From: JAVVEH01 sp032251435
GTDB taxonomy: Bacteria; Verrucomicrobiota; Lentisphaeria; Oligosphaerales; MVZH01
Direction of reading: 5' to 3'
DNA: 64,000 bases
Assembly: GCA_032251435.1 (NCBI GenBank)
Contig: JAVVEH010000003.1
Coordinates: 62,001 to 126,000 of the forward strand
Every line of letters begins with the position of its first letter. The stretch's first letter is position 1. The notes beneath the pieces are model-generated. The model was given only the letters and a program-made list of their open reading frames with translations, had not been told where the DNA came from and ran no database searches. Position numbers and translations under genes: made by a program. Below are positions 43,729 to 53,420 of the stretch, one piece after another.

Positions 43729-45161
43729 CGGGACAGAAACGCCTTATAGCCCTTATACATCATATACGTGTCCAGCTTGGCGGCCACTTCCCAAGGAGCG
43801 TGCATACTGAGCAACGGCACACCGCAGTCCAGCACATCCATACCGTACTTGGCCAAAAAGATGGCGATGGTGCCGCCGCCGCCCTGGTCCACCTTCCCCA
43901 ATTCCCCCACTTGCCAGACCACGCCGGCGCCGGTGAAGAGGCGGCGAATCTCAGCCATGAACTCAGCGGACGCGTCGCTGGCGCCGCTCTTTCCCCTGGA
44001 ACCAGTGTACTTGGTCAACGACACCCCGTGATTGATCTTCGGCATATTTCCATTGGGTGAACTGACATCACCATAATTGGGATCATGCGCGGCGCAGACA
44101 TCGGCGGACAGCATCCGCGAGCGTTCCAACGACCGCCGCAGGGCGATCCCGGAATAGCCGGCCGTGCGGGCCAACAATTCCGCCACCGTGTTTTCAAAGA
44201 AGGTTGACTGCATGCCCGTGGCTCCCACTGAGCCGATTTCCTCTTTGTCACAGAGCAACACAACCGCGGTTTTCGCAGGTGTTTTTTTCATATCCAGCAA
44301 GGCTTTCAGTCCCGCGTAAGAGCAAATCCGGTCGTCATGGCCATAGCCGAGCATCAACGACCGGTCGAAGCCGACATCCCGGGGTTTCCCCGCCGGCACA
44401 ATTTCCAGTTCGGCGCTGACGAAATCTTCTTCGACAATACCATATTCTTGATTTAAAAGCGTCAGGATATTCGCCTTGACACCCTGTTTAACATCCTTGT
44501 CAGCGATCGGCTGACTGCCCAGCAGGACATTCAAGCCTTCCCCGCTGATGCCCTCGGCCAATGTTTTTTTCGCCTGGTCCTTGGCCAGATGCGGCAACAG
44601 GTCGGAAATGACAAAGACCGGATCGGTTTCTTTCTCGCCAATCGACACCGTGATCTTTGAACCATCCTCCTTCATAAACACGCCGTGAATGGCCAGCGGC
44701 ATGGCGACCCAATGATAGTTCCGGACACCGCCATAATAATGCGTGTCCAGCCACACCATCTCATCATCTTCATACAGTGGACTGGGTTTGTTATCCAAAC
44801 GGGGAGCGTCGATATGGCCACCGACGATGCCCATGCCCTGTTCCAGCGGCTCGACACCGATGTGAGCCAGCAGCAACGTTTTCCCGCGGCAGCTGCGGAA
44901 CACCTTGTCCCCGGGCTTCAGCGCGCCGGCTTCCGCCGCGACATCATCCATATCCCGGAAGCCGGCGTCCAGAGCCATTTGCCGGGCGCGGTCGTGGGCT
45001 TCCCGTTCCGTTTTGGACACCCCTAAAAACTCAAGATAATCCCGACAGTACGCCGTGATTTTTTTTTGCTCGCTTTGGGTCAGCCCATGGTACCCGTTTT
45101 CACGTTTCCAGAGAAATTTCTCGTGGGCCTTCTTGTCATTTTTTTTTCCAGCCATCATCAT
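43725..45161 (-). CDS. M18 family aminopeptidase
   Basis: The 478-residue protein is a zinc aminopeptidase of the M18 family (ApeB/DNPEP type), which removes N-terminal acidic or neutral residues in the cytoplasm. Metal and active-site blocks: GIVGGHIDAPRLDNKP (His and Asp), VVLLCDKEEIGSVGATGMQ (Glu pair), SADVCAAHDPNYGD and, near the end, CGVPLLSMHAPWEVAAKLD with the last His ligand. The chain starts with three Met codons; AAGGATG fits the first or second. It ends four bases inside tlyA and lies 18 bases downstream of rseP on the same strand side. It begins 19 bases before the rseP stop. Confidence 0.93.
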   Translation of the reverse strand: MMMAGKKNDKKAHEKFLWKRENGYHGLTQSEQKKITAYCRDYLEFLGVSKTEREAHDRARQMALDAGFRDMDDVAAEAGALKPGDKVFRSCRGKTLLLAHIGVEPLEQGMGIVGGHIDAPRLDNKPSPLYEDDEMVWLDTHYYGGVRNYHWVAMPLAIHGVFMKEDGSKITVSIGEKETDPVFVISDLLPHLAKDQAKKTLAEGISGEGLNVLLGSQPIADKDVKQGVKANILTLLNQEYGIVEEDFVSAELEIVPAGKPRDVGFDRSLMLGYGHDDRICSYAGLKALLDMKKTPAKTAVVLLCDKEEIGSVGATGMQSTFFENTVAELLARTAGYSGIALRRSLERSRMLSADVCAAHDPNYGDVSSPNGNMPKINHGVSLTKYTGSRGKSGASDASAEFMAEIRRLFTGAGVVWQVGELGKVDQGGGGTIAIFLAKYGMDVLDCGVPLLSMHAPWEVAAKLDTYMMYKGYKAFLSR

Positions 45162-45180
45162 TCATCCTTAATCGGAAACA

Positions 45181-46590
45181 TTACTCTGAGGGAGGGTCAA
45201 GTGGCGGTTCCGTCACGCTCTCGGTGACTTCGGGCGCCTTTTTCGGGAAGAAAGACCGGAAGAGTCGATTCACGTCATAGCCTGACACGTAAATAATAAA
45301 CCCGATCAGCGCCACGGCGCAAACCGTCTGCAACACATTGGCGACCTGATGCGGAATGCGGCGCCGGATAACCAGTTCCACCACCGCTAACAGAATATGC
45401 CCCCCGTCCAGAACGGGAATGGGCATCAAATTCAAGATAGCCAAGCCGAAATTGATTAAAATGAGGAACCACAGCAATTTCCGGTAATCACCGTAGCGGG
45501 TCACCACATAAAGAATTCTCAAAATACCCACAGGACCGCTCATGTCTTTGGCCCCCACCTTTGACTGGGGACTGACAACCGCTTTCAATGTGCGCTTGTT
45601 TTGGTTAAGGATCTCGATAAACCGCGCCCAGGGATTCACATTGACTAATTCCATCACCCGCCCGGGAGTCACGCCGATCAATTTCAACACCTTCCCATTT
45701 TCCATCAGCGGCTCGCCGTCCACAAGTTGCTCGCGCGGTTCCAATGTGACGAACCGGGACTCATGCTGGCCGTCTTGATACTCAATGGTCACCGCCGCCC
45801 CGTCCACGTCGCGGAGTTTACGAATAAAATCATCCTTATTCGCCACGGGTTTGCCATTCACACTTAACAGGAAGTAGCCCGGTTTTAATCCGGCTTCTTC
45901 GGCGGGCATACCGGGGGAAAGCTTTTCGATGATCACCGGCTCTCTCACCTCAAACCGCGGAACCGGCAAATCGCCGAAGCGGGGATTACCGTTCGGTTCC
46001 AGGGGATAAGTGACCTCAAACCGGTCCCCGTCCCGCTCCAACCCCAAGGTCACGTCCGTCGTCATCAAAACAATACGCTCGAGCACCGCTTCCCAATACT
46101 TGGGAACGGCCTCACCGTTAAGCGTCCAGATAACATCCCTGGGCTTCAACCCGGCTTTCGCCTCCGCGCTGTCTTCCTCAACAGAATGAACCACATAATG
46201 ATCCACCGCGACCGGTTTATATTCCCCCACCCGCCACAAAACAGCGGCCAGAATAAACCCGAGAATAATGTTCGACAGCGGCCCGGCGAAAGCGGTCAGT
46301 ATCCGGTCCAAGGGTTTGGCGTGAGGCAACGGTTTGCCATCTTTGGAATCCACCGGCTGGTCACTGGGATCCAACTGAGGCAGGGCGACATACCCCCCGA
46401 AGGGAAGCATGCTGATCACGTACTCCACTCCCTTGTAATGGGTCCCCCATAGCTTCTTCCCGAAACCGATGGAGAATTTTTCGACGTGGAGTTTCCGCCA
46501 CAGCGCCACGAGAAGATGGCCGAGCTCATGGATGAAGATGCAAAACCCCAATAAAAAAATAACCGCGATAATAGACAAGATGGAAAGCAA
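45181..46590 (-). CDS. rseP: Site-2 protease RseP (M50)
   Basis: The 469-residue membrane metalloprotease cuts anti-sigma factors and signal-peptide remnants inside the membrane. The zinc motif HELGH is at 21-25 in the first helix; GGYVALP follows; two PDZ domains occupy about 120-320; the second metal motif NLMPIPVLDGGH lies in a late helix. The chain ends with an acidic Pro-rich tail after a final helix (TVCAVALIGFIIYVSGYDV). The start is TTG with AGGAG seven bases ahead. It is followed by the M18 aminopeptidase on the same strand, possibly one transcript. Confidence 0.95.
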   Translation of the reverse strand: MLSILSIIAVIFLLGFCIFIHELGHLLVALWRKLHVEKFSIGFGKKLWGTHYKGVEYVISMLPFGGYVALPQLDPSDQPVDSKDGKPLPHAKPLDRILTAFAGPLSNIILGFILAAVLWRVGEYKPVAVDHYVVHSVEEDSAEAKAGLKPRDVIWTLNGEAVPKYWEAVLERIVLMTTDVTLGLERDGDRFEVTYPLEPNGNPRFGDLPVPRFEVREPVIIEKLSPGMPAEEAGLKPGYFLLSVNGKPVANKDDFIRKLRDVDGAAVTIEYQDGQHESRFVTLEPREQLVDGEPLMENGKVLKLIGVTPGRVMELVNVNPWARFIEILNQNKRTLKAVVSPQSKVGAKDMSGPVGILRILYVVTRYGDYRKLLWFLILINFGLAILNLMPIPVLDGGHILLAVVELVIRRRIPHQVANVLQTVCAVALIGFIIYVSGYDVNRLFRSFFPKKAPEVTESVTEPPLDPPSE

Positions 46591-46743
46591 TGGACGCTCC
46601 TGTTAACCAGTCAACGAGACAAAACGGCAAAAGAGTCTAAATGTAGCTTTCCCCCGCTTATCCGCAACCCGGTCGGCGGCGGGAAAGAAGAGACAATAGA
46701 CACCGAAAACGGGATTTGTTTCCACCTCGCGGACAGATACCCT

Positions 46744-47094
46744 TCATGCGTGGCGCATGATAACGGCGATAATGACCAGATCCTCATCACCATCATTTTC
46801 GACCGCGTGCGCCTCCCCATTTCCCGTCAGAACCGCGTCCCCGGCCTCAATCCGTGTCCGGGTCTCGCCATCATCGAGAACACCTGCTCCGCTCATCACG
46901 ATATACACTTCGTCTTCAGCCGCATGGCAGTGGCGCCCCACACTGGCTCCGGGAGGCACGGTCATCATCGCGCACAACCGGGTTTTGGCGGTGAATTCTC
47001 CCGCCGTGAAGAAGTGCCGGAAATGAACCGTTCCCTGTCCCCCGCGCATGTTGTCACAATGGTCAACTTTCATATCCGCGCATTTTCGTATCAT
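46744..47094 (-). CDS. Small cupin protein
   Basis: From the ATG behind AAGGG the protein has 116 residues; an in-frame GTG at 47121 would add nine. The double-stranded beta-helix shows both cupin motifs: PPGASVGRHCHAAEDEVYIVMSGAG (His-x-His and Glu) and GDAVLTGNGEAHAVEN with the last His. The metal-ligand set is complete. Such single-domain cupins serve as isomerases, dioxygenases or sugar-binding proteins; no specific function can be given. It starts 33 bases after the DUF4388-FGE gene and may be co-transcribed. Confidence 0.85.
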   Translation of the reverse strand: MIRKCADMKVDHCDNMRGGQGTVHFRHFFTAGEFTAKTRLCAMMTVPPGASVGRHCHAAEDEVYIVMSGAGVLDDGETRTRIEAGDAVLTGNGEAHAVENDGDEDLVIIAVIMRHA

Positions 47095-47127
47095 CGGGAG
47101 CACCCTTCTAATTTTTTCCACTCACCA

Positions 47128-49953
47128 TCAAAGGGCGGGCGCCAAAACCACCCGGAAACCCACATTATTCAGCGGTTCAGCCACAGTGATCTGACGGCGC
47201 CAACTGGATCGGCATTGTTCCAGGGAATCCCGCCAGCTCCCTCCCCGGATCACCTTGTAAATCCCTTTCGGGGGGCCGACAGGATCCGTCTGATCCCCGG
47301 CGGAATAGGCATCGTGCCAATCGTGACAGAACTCCCACACGTTCCCGTGCATGTCATACAGTCCCCACGGATTGGGTTCGAGCAGTCCTGTCCCGGCCGT
47401 ATTGCTTGACCGGTTCCCGTGCCAAGCCATGGCTGACGGGTCGCCGGCGAAATCCTCTGTTGTTCCCGCCCGGCAGGCGAATTCCCATTCCGCTTCCGTC
47501 GGCAACCGATACACATACCCATCCGGCAGCCGCCCGCCCTGTCGCTCCCGCCGAGTGAGCCACTGGCAGAACGCCCAGGCGTTTTTCCAACTGATGTAAA
47601 CAATGGGGAACCTGTCGCCGTCAGGAACATCTGTTTTCGCCGACAGGTGTTTCAAATAGCCCGGTCGGCAATCGGCCGTGCCATCATAGGTGTCTTCCGT
47701 GATAAACTGCTTAAATTGGGCGTTCGTGGTTTCGGTCGTGGCCACCCACATGGGGCGGCTCACGCGTACGGCGTGCGGGGGCTGTTCATCACCGCGCTTG
47801 GCGCTTCCCATCATGAAAGACCCGCTGTCCACAGGCGCGAATTCAAGCGTCGTACCCGGCACCGTCCACGGCGCGCCGAACCGCGGCGGAGACACAGGAG
47901 GGATATCAAGTTCAACCGTCTTCAAGCCCGGGACGGCGGGGCCGTAGCGAAATGTGACTGGTTTAAAATAAATGCCGTTTTCTTGCGGAAGCCGAAGATC
48001 AAAGACGTATTCTTTCCCCGCCGCCAGCCGATACGTCAATGGACTTTCGACGACCACCTCCCCCCCCGTGACCGTGATGTCGCATTGGCTGACAGCCTTC
48101 CCCCGGCTGGTCACGGAAAACCGCAACCGGGGGAGCAAGCCGTCCTCAGCCAGTTTCATGGCGTTCTCGCCGACCGGATCACCGGGCCGCAAGCGTAGCA
48201 TTTCCGTGGCGGCCGTCTTTAACTCTTCCCATTTTTTATCGGCTGTCAACACCGTTATTTGGCTGACATAATGCGCGTGACAAGCCTGTTCCCACAAGCC
48301 CCGGACTTCAGCGTTTTCTTTAAACGCCGGCAAAGCCATCAGGTCATCCAGAGCTGTCATCGCTTTTCGCCAGTCCCTCTCCTGAACCGCCTCCCGAGCC
48401 TCTTTCATCCGCATGGCGTAAACCGCCGCCGACCTTGCCCGCGCCGCTTTTTCCCAGGCGTCGGCAAGCAACGCCGTGTTGGCTTTCCACAGCTCAGCGG
48501 CCTCTTTGAGATTGCCTCCCGTCGCCAATTCAAGCGCTTCGCGGCTGTTCTCTTGAACCCGTTTCGCCTCAACGGGAGCGTACTCGTTGAGCACCCGCTC
48601 GTCAACACCGCCCAAAGCCTTTTCAAATTCAGCCTGAGCCGACTTCATCGCCGCGAAATCGTTCGCCGTGCCGGCCGCTGTGGTGAACAGATGAGTGGCT
48701 TCATCCCAACTCTTGGCCGCCGCGGCCCAGTCTTTCCGCTCAAACGAGTCCGCCGCGGCCTTTTCTTTGTCCATCGCCTGGTTAAACACATCGCCCGCAT
48801 ATCGGGGGGCGCTGGCGGCGGCCGCCCGGGACTGAGCCAACCCGCACGCTTTTTTCCCCGCAAGCGCCTTCTCATAATGGTCATGCCGCTCTAGCAGGGC
48901 GCCCGCGGCGGCCAGGCACGCCTGGAATTCCACGATCGCTTTTTTATAGTCAGCGTGTTCAAGATGCAGCGCTCCTTGTTCCTGGCGCTTGCCGACGGCG
49001 GCGGCGTCTTCCTTAAACACTGGATTGTCACGTAAGAGGTCCACCGCCTGGCGGATGCCGGAGACCTTTTCATTCAGGTCAAGAACCACACTCAGATCCA
49101 TCGCCTCCACCACGCGCCGCTGCAGATCCAAGGCGCGCTTGTTGCCCGGATCCACGGTCAACACCGCTTCAGCCTTTTCCTCCGCGACCCGTAACGCATT
49201 GTTTTTGAAGGCTTGGACTCCGTCAAATAGCAATTCAGCAATTTTCTTTTGGCGTTGCGCCTCCAATGCGGCCTGTTTCTCCGCTTGCGCCGCGCGTTCA
49301 TGGGCTTCCACCCGACGGCTCCCCCGCTCCCGCACTTCTCCCAAAAGCCAGATTCCATTCATCACGACCGCGCCAACCGCAAGCAGAATCACGGCCACCA
49401 TCCACCCCCGCCTTTTTCCTCCGCCGACGGGCGCGGCGGCCGCGGGCGGGGCGGCGATGACAGGCTTGTTTTCCTTGACCACAACGCGGCTTACAGACTG
49501 GTCGCCAAGGAAAAAATCATCGTCATCATCATCTGAAGACGGCGCCTGGCGGGCCCGCTCATCGGCTTCAACCGCCACTTTCAGGACAAGATCCCGGGTC
49601 GGCATGTCAATGTTGGCGGTCTGCACGCCCCCGCCCGGGAAAAACACACCTTCGGCGGCTTTGAAACCAATCATGTCCACGACCGCGTCGACACCGCGCT
49701 TAATCCCCTGACGAGCGTAGTACGCTTCCCCGTCACGGAAACAAATCACGCCCCGTTCCCCCAGGACATTTTTCGGATCCACCTCCAGTTGACCGGTGTG
49801 CCGGGAAAAATTCAGGTATTGAATCACATTGGGCAATTCACCTGAACCCGTTTGAAAAACCATCACTCCCTCGCTGTTCACGGTGCCGCCGCGCGGCGAG
49901 GCGGCGGAGGGAATCTCAGGAGTGGGAATGCCTTGGGTGTTCATATCAGCCAT
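47128..49953 (-). CDS. DUF4388 - transmembrane - FGE-sulfatase domain protein
   Basis: The chosen ATG (49953) gives about 941 residues. Near 30-120 is a DUF4388-type domain (LPNVIQYLNFSRHTGQLEV, ERGVICFRDGEAYYA), then a run of six Asp, a Pro-Ala-rich linker and one transmembrane helix (GWMVAVILLAVGAVVMNGIW). About 400 residues of charged helices follow, then a short beta domain and the FGE-sulfatase domain at the C terminus: GSFMMGSAKRGDEQPPH, YRLPTEAEWEFACRAGT, NPWGLYDMHGNVWEF, VIRGGSWRDS. Of the two FGE catalytic Cys, the first aligns with Asp and the second is kept, so formylglycine activity is unlikely. The topology implies a cytoplasmic DUF4388 part and a periplasmic FGE part. Function unknown. 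Confidence 0.85.
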   Translation of the reverse strand: MADMNTQGIPTPEIPSAASPRGGTVNSEGVMVFQTGSGELPNVIQYLNFSRHTGQLEVDPKNVLGERGVICFRDGEAYYARQGIKRGVDAVVDMIGFKAAEGVFFPGGGVQTANIDMPTRDLVLKVAVEADERARQAPSSDDDDDDFFLGDQSVSRVVVKENKPVIAAPPAAAAPVGGGKRRGWMVAVILLAVGAVVMNGIWLLGEVRERGSRRVEAHERAAQAEKQAALEAQRQKKIAELLFDGVQAFKNNALRVAEEKAEAVLTVDPGNKRALDLQRRVVEAMDLSVVLDLNEKVSGIRQAVDLLRDNPVFKEDAAAVGKRQEQGALHLEHADYKKAIVEFQACLAAAGALLERHDHYEKALAGKKACGLAQSRAAAASAPRYAGDVFNQAMDKEKAAADSFERKDWAAAAKSWDEATHLFTTAAGTANDFAAMKSAQAEFEKALGGVDERVLNEYAPVEAKRVQENSREALELATGGNLKEAAELWKANTALLADAWEKAARARSAAVYAMRMKEAREAVQERDWRKAMTALDDLMALPAFKENAEVRGLWEQACHAHYVSQITVLTADKKWEELKTAATEMLRLRPGDPVGENAMKLAEDGLLPRLRFSVTSRGKAVSQCDITVTGGEVVVESPLTYRLAAGKEYVFDLRLPQENGIYFKPVTFRYGPAVPGLKTVELDIPPVSPPRFGAPWTVPGTTLEFAPVDSGSFMMGSAKRGDEQPPHAVRVSRPMWVATTETTNAQFKQFITEDTYDGTADCRPGYLKHLSAKTDVPDGDRFPIVYISWKNAWAFCQWLTRRERQGGRLPDGYVYRLPTEAEWEFACRAGTTEDFAGDPSAMAWHGNRSSNTAGTGLLEPNPWGLYDMHGNVWEFCHDWHDAYSAGDQTDPVGPPKGIYKVIRGGSWRDSLEQCRSSWRRQITVAEPLNNVGFRVVLAPAL

Positions 49954-50149
49954 GGGCCGGTTAATCAAGTGCCTGAATCAGGTTTGGGAAACGCGTCGAT
50001 AACGGCGATTACTATATAAACATCTTAACGTTTCTCCACTCTCTGTGCGATAAAACATTCCGCCATCGTTTAGTTGTCACTTTCATCCATCCGTGATACA
50101 TTGCCCCCACAGGACGGATGACGGACAAAACCACAGGAGCCATGTTATC

Positions 50150-53100
50150 ATGAGACATCTAATCACCTGCGTGACTGTTTCCATTTTATACGCGGCGGTC
50201 ATGAACCATGCGGACGGACTGGACATCGTCGGGGAAACCACCGCTGTCACACATGAGAAATCCGGACTGACGGTGCTGAAAGGCCGCGTTCTTTTGCCCT
50301 CCCGCGGAGAATGGTACGCCGCGCCGGGGAAACCCGCGGATTCCGCGTTCCGGCAACTGGTCTTGCTCCCTCCGGAAGACCTGCATGACAAACAATTGGG
50401 AGAACGGGCCAAGGAAATCCAACGGCAACGACGGCTGCGTGATTCACGTTACGCCATTACCGCGTTCTGGTGGCCCCTGTTGAGTCACGCCCGGGACCAT
50501 GAGGGGGATCTGCCGGCTGATTTACATGACCCGGCTCTAAAACCGAGTCAACACTTTCAGAACACGCTGAACAAGTCCGCTTATCCCAAGCACCCTGGCC
50601 GTCCGCCCGCGCCTTACTACGCGTTGCTGAAGGACGTGAAGATCATCTTCAAAAAAAATGACCGGCACCCTGACTACCTCTGGCCGGAAAACAGCGCGCC
50701 CATGGTTGTTGAACTGCACCCGTTGCTCGATGACGGACTCCATTGGGTCCTGCATACGGACGGCACAGCCAAACGAGTGAATATCGATCACCAATTAATG
50801 GCCGCCAATCGGTTGGAAATCACCCCCTTTCATCACGAAGAAACATCACCCCGCCGCGACGACCGGGTCGCTTACAGCGTTTACGCCCTGGCGGCGCCCG
50901 GAAAGAACGAAACGTTCCACATTATTAACAGCGAAACCGAGGAAAGACGGGACTGCCAATGGCGGACCGCGGACGCGGGAAACGGTCAACCTGAAGACAT
51001 AGCCACGTGGGCCGAAAGCATGGTGGATTGGTGGAGCGGACTGGCGATTGACTATGACGCCCCGATCTATAAAAACTGGACTGAGATGTACGTGTCCCTA
51101 TTCGACTTGAGCAACGATAACACAGGTGGGAGCGGCCGGAGGAACAACCGCGGCGCCACCACCGACATGTTTAATGTGCTCGGCGGGCGGGCCGCCATGC
51201 GGGAAACACTGCAACTTCAGGCGCTGAGTCTGAATGAGAAAACACATCACGGCAAGCCCCCTGTCGCCCTCGCCGACATTCACGGGGTCCAGGTGAAATC
51301 TCACCCGTTCACGGAAATGCTGGGGAATGATCCCGGGGGACGGCTGGCCATCGCCGACTGTGTGCCGGTCGACCGCTTTTTTCTCCACATCGCGGACCCC
51401 GCGGCTCTGACCCCGCTGCTGGGCGGGGGATCGGAATTCATCAGCAAAGTCGGGGCTGGGGCGCTGGGAAGGGCCTTGGATTATGACTTGCAAGATCGCT
51501 ATTTCGCCCGGCTCGGAGTGACCCGGGACTGGCTCAAACAATTGCTGGAAAGCGGTTTGGTGAAGGAAATCGCGGTCACCGCGCCGGATTTATTTTTTGT
51601 TGACGGCACGGATGTGACCGCTATCGTCCACGTCTCAAACACCCGCTTACTCACTCCCTTGCTCACAATTTTGGGAATGAACGAGGTCAAAGAGGGCGCG
51701 CCGCGGTCCATTAAAACAGCCTCAGGCCACACCGCTTACTGGGCCGTCGCCGATGGCAAAATCATCGCCAGCACCCGGTCCAGGGAGCTGGAGCGGGTGA
51801 TGGAAAAAATCGCCGCCAAGGGAGCGGACAGCTTGGGACAAAGTGATGAATTTAAATACATGCTGACCCAACTGCCCGAGACGGAAAACACAACAGTTTA
51901 CGCCTACTTTTCAGATCCGTTCATCCGGCGGCTGGTGGGACCGGACGTGAAAATCGCCCAATTGCGGCGATTGCGGGAAACAGCTAAACTGCACGCGGTG
52001 ACCGCCGCCGCGCTGCTGTGGCGGGCCCAGGGCCGGGAGGGCGTTCCCACTGTGGACACCCTCGTGGCCAAAGGCTACCTTCCCGACACGGCGGACTATT
52101 CGGGAATCAGCCTGGAGGAAAATCTGGTCGCCCGGTCGGAAACCAACGGCGTGTTGGCTGACCCCGGCACGCTGGCTGACCACCCCGTGGATCAGGCCAC
52201 CGCCGCGGAAGCCGCGGCGTATAAAATGTATGTGGACAATTATGCCCGCTTCTGGCGCCGCTTTTTCGACCCCATCGCCATCAGAATTGACCAGACTGGA
52301 GACCGTGATTTTGACGTGGAAACCTTCATTCTCCCGCTCATTGACAACTCGCTCTACAATGGCTTGAAAGACGTTGTCGGCGGCGGTGAACACGCGCCCC
52401 CTATCCGGATTCCACAGATCAGTCCAGCCCCGGTGGCCTTGCTTTCTTTAAACCTCTCCGAAAAGGTCTGGGTGGATTTTCTAGGAGATGTCCTGGATGA
52501 GTTTGTCCACAATGATCCTGACATATTAGCCGCGGTGGATGATCTCGGGCCGGCTGTCCATGTCGCCATTCATGATTCTGACCCGATTATCGCCTTCGGC
52601 AGTGGCGAACTGCTCGGGATGGGAGGCAATTTGCGGGGGTTCAACGACGACATGCTGGGCATCCCGCTGATGATTTCTCTATTGACACGGCCGACCACCA
52701 TCATTGTGGAGCTGCGTGATGAAGAAGCGGTCCGCCGGGTTTTGAAAGACGGGTATCTCGCGGACATCCTCCCATTCGGCGGAGATGTGGGCGCGGTGGA
52801 TTATTACCGAATCCGGGGAAAAGACGCCTGGGTATGCGGTTTTTCATTTTTCGGAATCAGCCTCCGGTTTCAGTTGGAGATTCAAAACAGCTATCTGATG
52901 ATCAGCAATTTGCCATGGGGACCGGACATCAACCTGGGTGTGTCCGCGGCCCCTGACCTCGTTCAGGCGGAATTAAGCTTGAACCCGGCCGCCGCGGAAC
53001 ACCAACTGGCCGCCATGTTCACCGCCGCGCAAGAACGCCAACGCCATATCGCCATGGAGGGTATCGCCTGCCTGGCCCCCTTGATTGAAGAGGGAAATTC

Positions 53101-53356
53101 CGTAACGGAGGCGGTGACAATCCATCGCCGGCTTTTCGGCTTTACCCCGGTCCATCCAGACGGCGGCATGTGGATTGTCAAAGACGGCGAATTGGAAAGC
53201 TCCGTCTACGGCGCCCCCTTCCTGAAACAACAGCCCGCGCACACCGCGGGAGACCGGCGATTCGGCCTGTTGCAGGGAGTCGGAACTGTCAGGGTCGGCG
53301 CGCGGTTTGAGGATGACGGCTTACGCGCCCGGGTCCGCTGGTCCTTTGACCGGTAA
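50150..53356 (+). CDS. Large secreted protein of unknown function, 1069 residues
   Basis: The ATG at 50150 gives a signal peptide (MRHLITCVTVSILYAAVMNHADG), and AGGAG stands ten bases ahead; the frame is open upstream without a better site. The protein has no domain I recognise. The middle part has segments such as AYWAVADGKIIASTRSRELERVMEKI and VYAYFSDPFIRRLVGP, a style seen in DUF3352-like periplasmic proteins of planctomycetes and relatives, but this likeness is weak. No transmembrane helix other than the signal is clear. It is divergent to the DUF4388-FGE gene and convergent to a lipoprotein gene. One intact 3.2-kb frame with core-like base composition indicates a real gene. Confidence 0.85.
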   Translation: MRHLITCVTVSILYAAVMNHADGLDIVGETTAVTHEKSGLTVLKGRVLLPSRGEWYAAPGKPADSAFRQLVLLPPEDLHDKQLGERAKEIQRQRRLRDSRYAITAFWWPLLSHARDHEGDLPADLHDPALKPSQHFQNTLNKSAYPKHPGRPPAPYYALLKDVKIIFKKNDRHPDYLWPENSAPMVVELHPLLDDGLHWVLHTDGTAKRVNIDHQLMAANRLEITPFHHEETSPRRDDRVAYSVYALAAPGKNETFHIINSETEERRDCQWRTADAGNGQPEDIATWAESMVDWWSGLAIDYDAPIYKNWTEMYVSLFDLSNDNTGGSGRRNNRGATTDMFNVLGGRAAMRETLQLQALSLNEKTHHGKPPVALADIHGVQVKSHPFTEMLGNDPGGRLAIADCVPVDRFFLHIADPAALTPLLGGGSEFISKVGAGALGRALDYDLQDRYFARLGVTRDWLKQLLESGLVKEIAVTAPDLFFVDGTDVTAIVHVSNTRLLTPLLTILGMNEVKEGAPRSIKTASGHTAYWAVADGKIIASTRSRELERVMEKIAAKGADSLGQSDEFKYMLTQLPETENTTVYAYFSDPFIRRLVGPDVKIAQLRRLRETAKLHAVTAAALLWRAQGREGVPTVDTLVAKGYLPDTADYSGISLEENLVARSETNGVLADPGTLADHPVDQATAAEAAAYKMYVDNYARFWRRFFDPIAIRIDQTGDRDFDVETFILPLIDNSLYNGLKDVVGGGEHAPPIRIPQISPAPVALLSLNLSEKVWVDFLGDVLDEFVHNDPDILAAVDDLGPAVHVAIHDSDPIIAFGSGELLGMGGNLRGFNDDMLGIPLMISLLTRPTTIIVELRDEEAVRRVLKDGYLADILPFGGDVGAVDYYRIRGKDAWVCGFSFFGISLRFQLEIQNSYLMISNLPWGPDINLGVSAAPDLVQAELSLNPAAAEHQLAAMFTAAQERQRHIAMEGIACLAPLIEEGNSVTEAVTIHRRLFGFTPVHPDGGMWIVKDGELESSVYGAPFLKQQPAHTAGDRRFGLLQGVGTVRVGARFEDDGLRARVRWSFDR

Positions 53357-53420
53357 AAACGCGCCGGGCATCGCGGATGAGTGGACCGGTAGCGCCGCGC
53401 CCGCGTCCTCCTCTCCGCCA

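Noticed and set aside
48259..48894. 211-residue plus-strand ORF
   Set aside because: Antisense shadow of the DUF4388-FGE gene.
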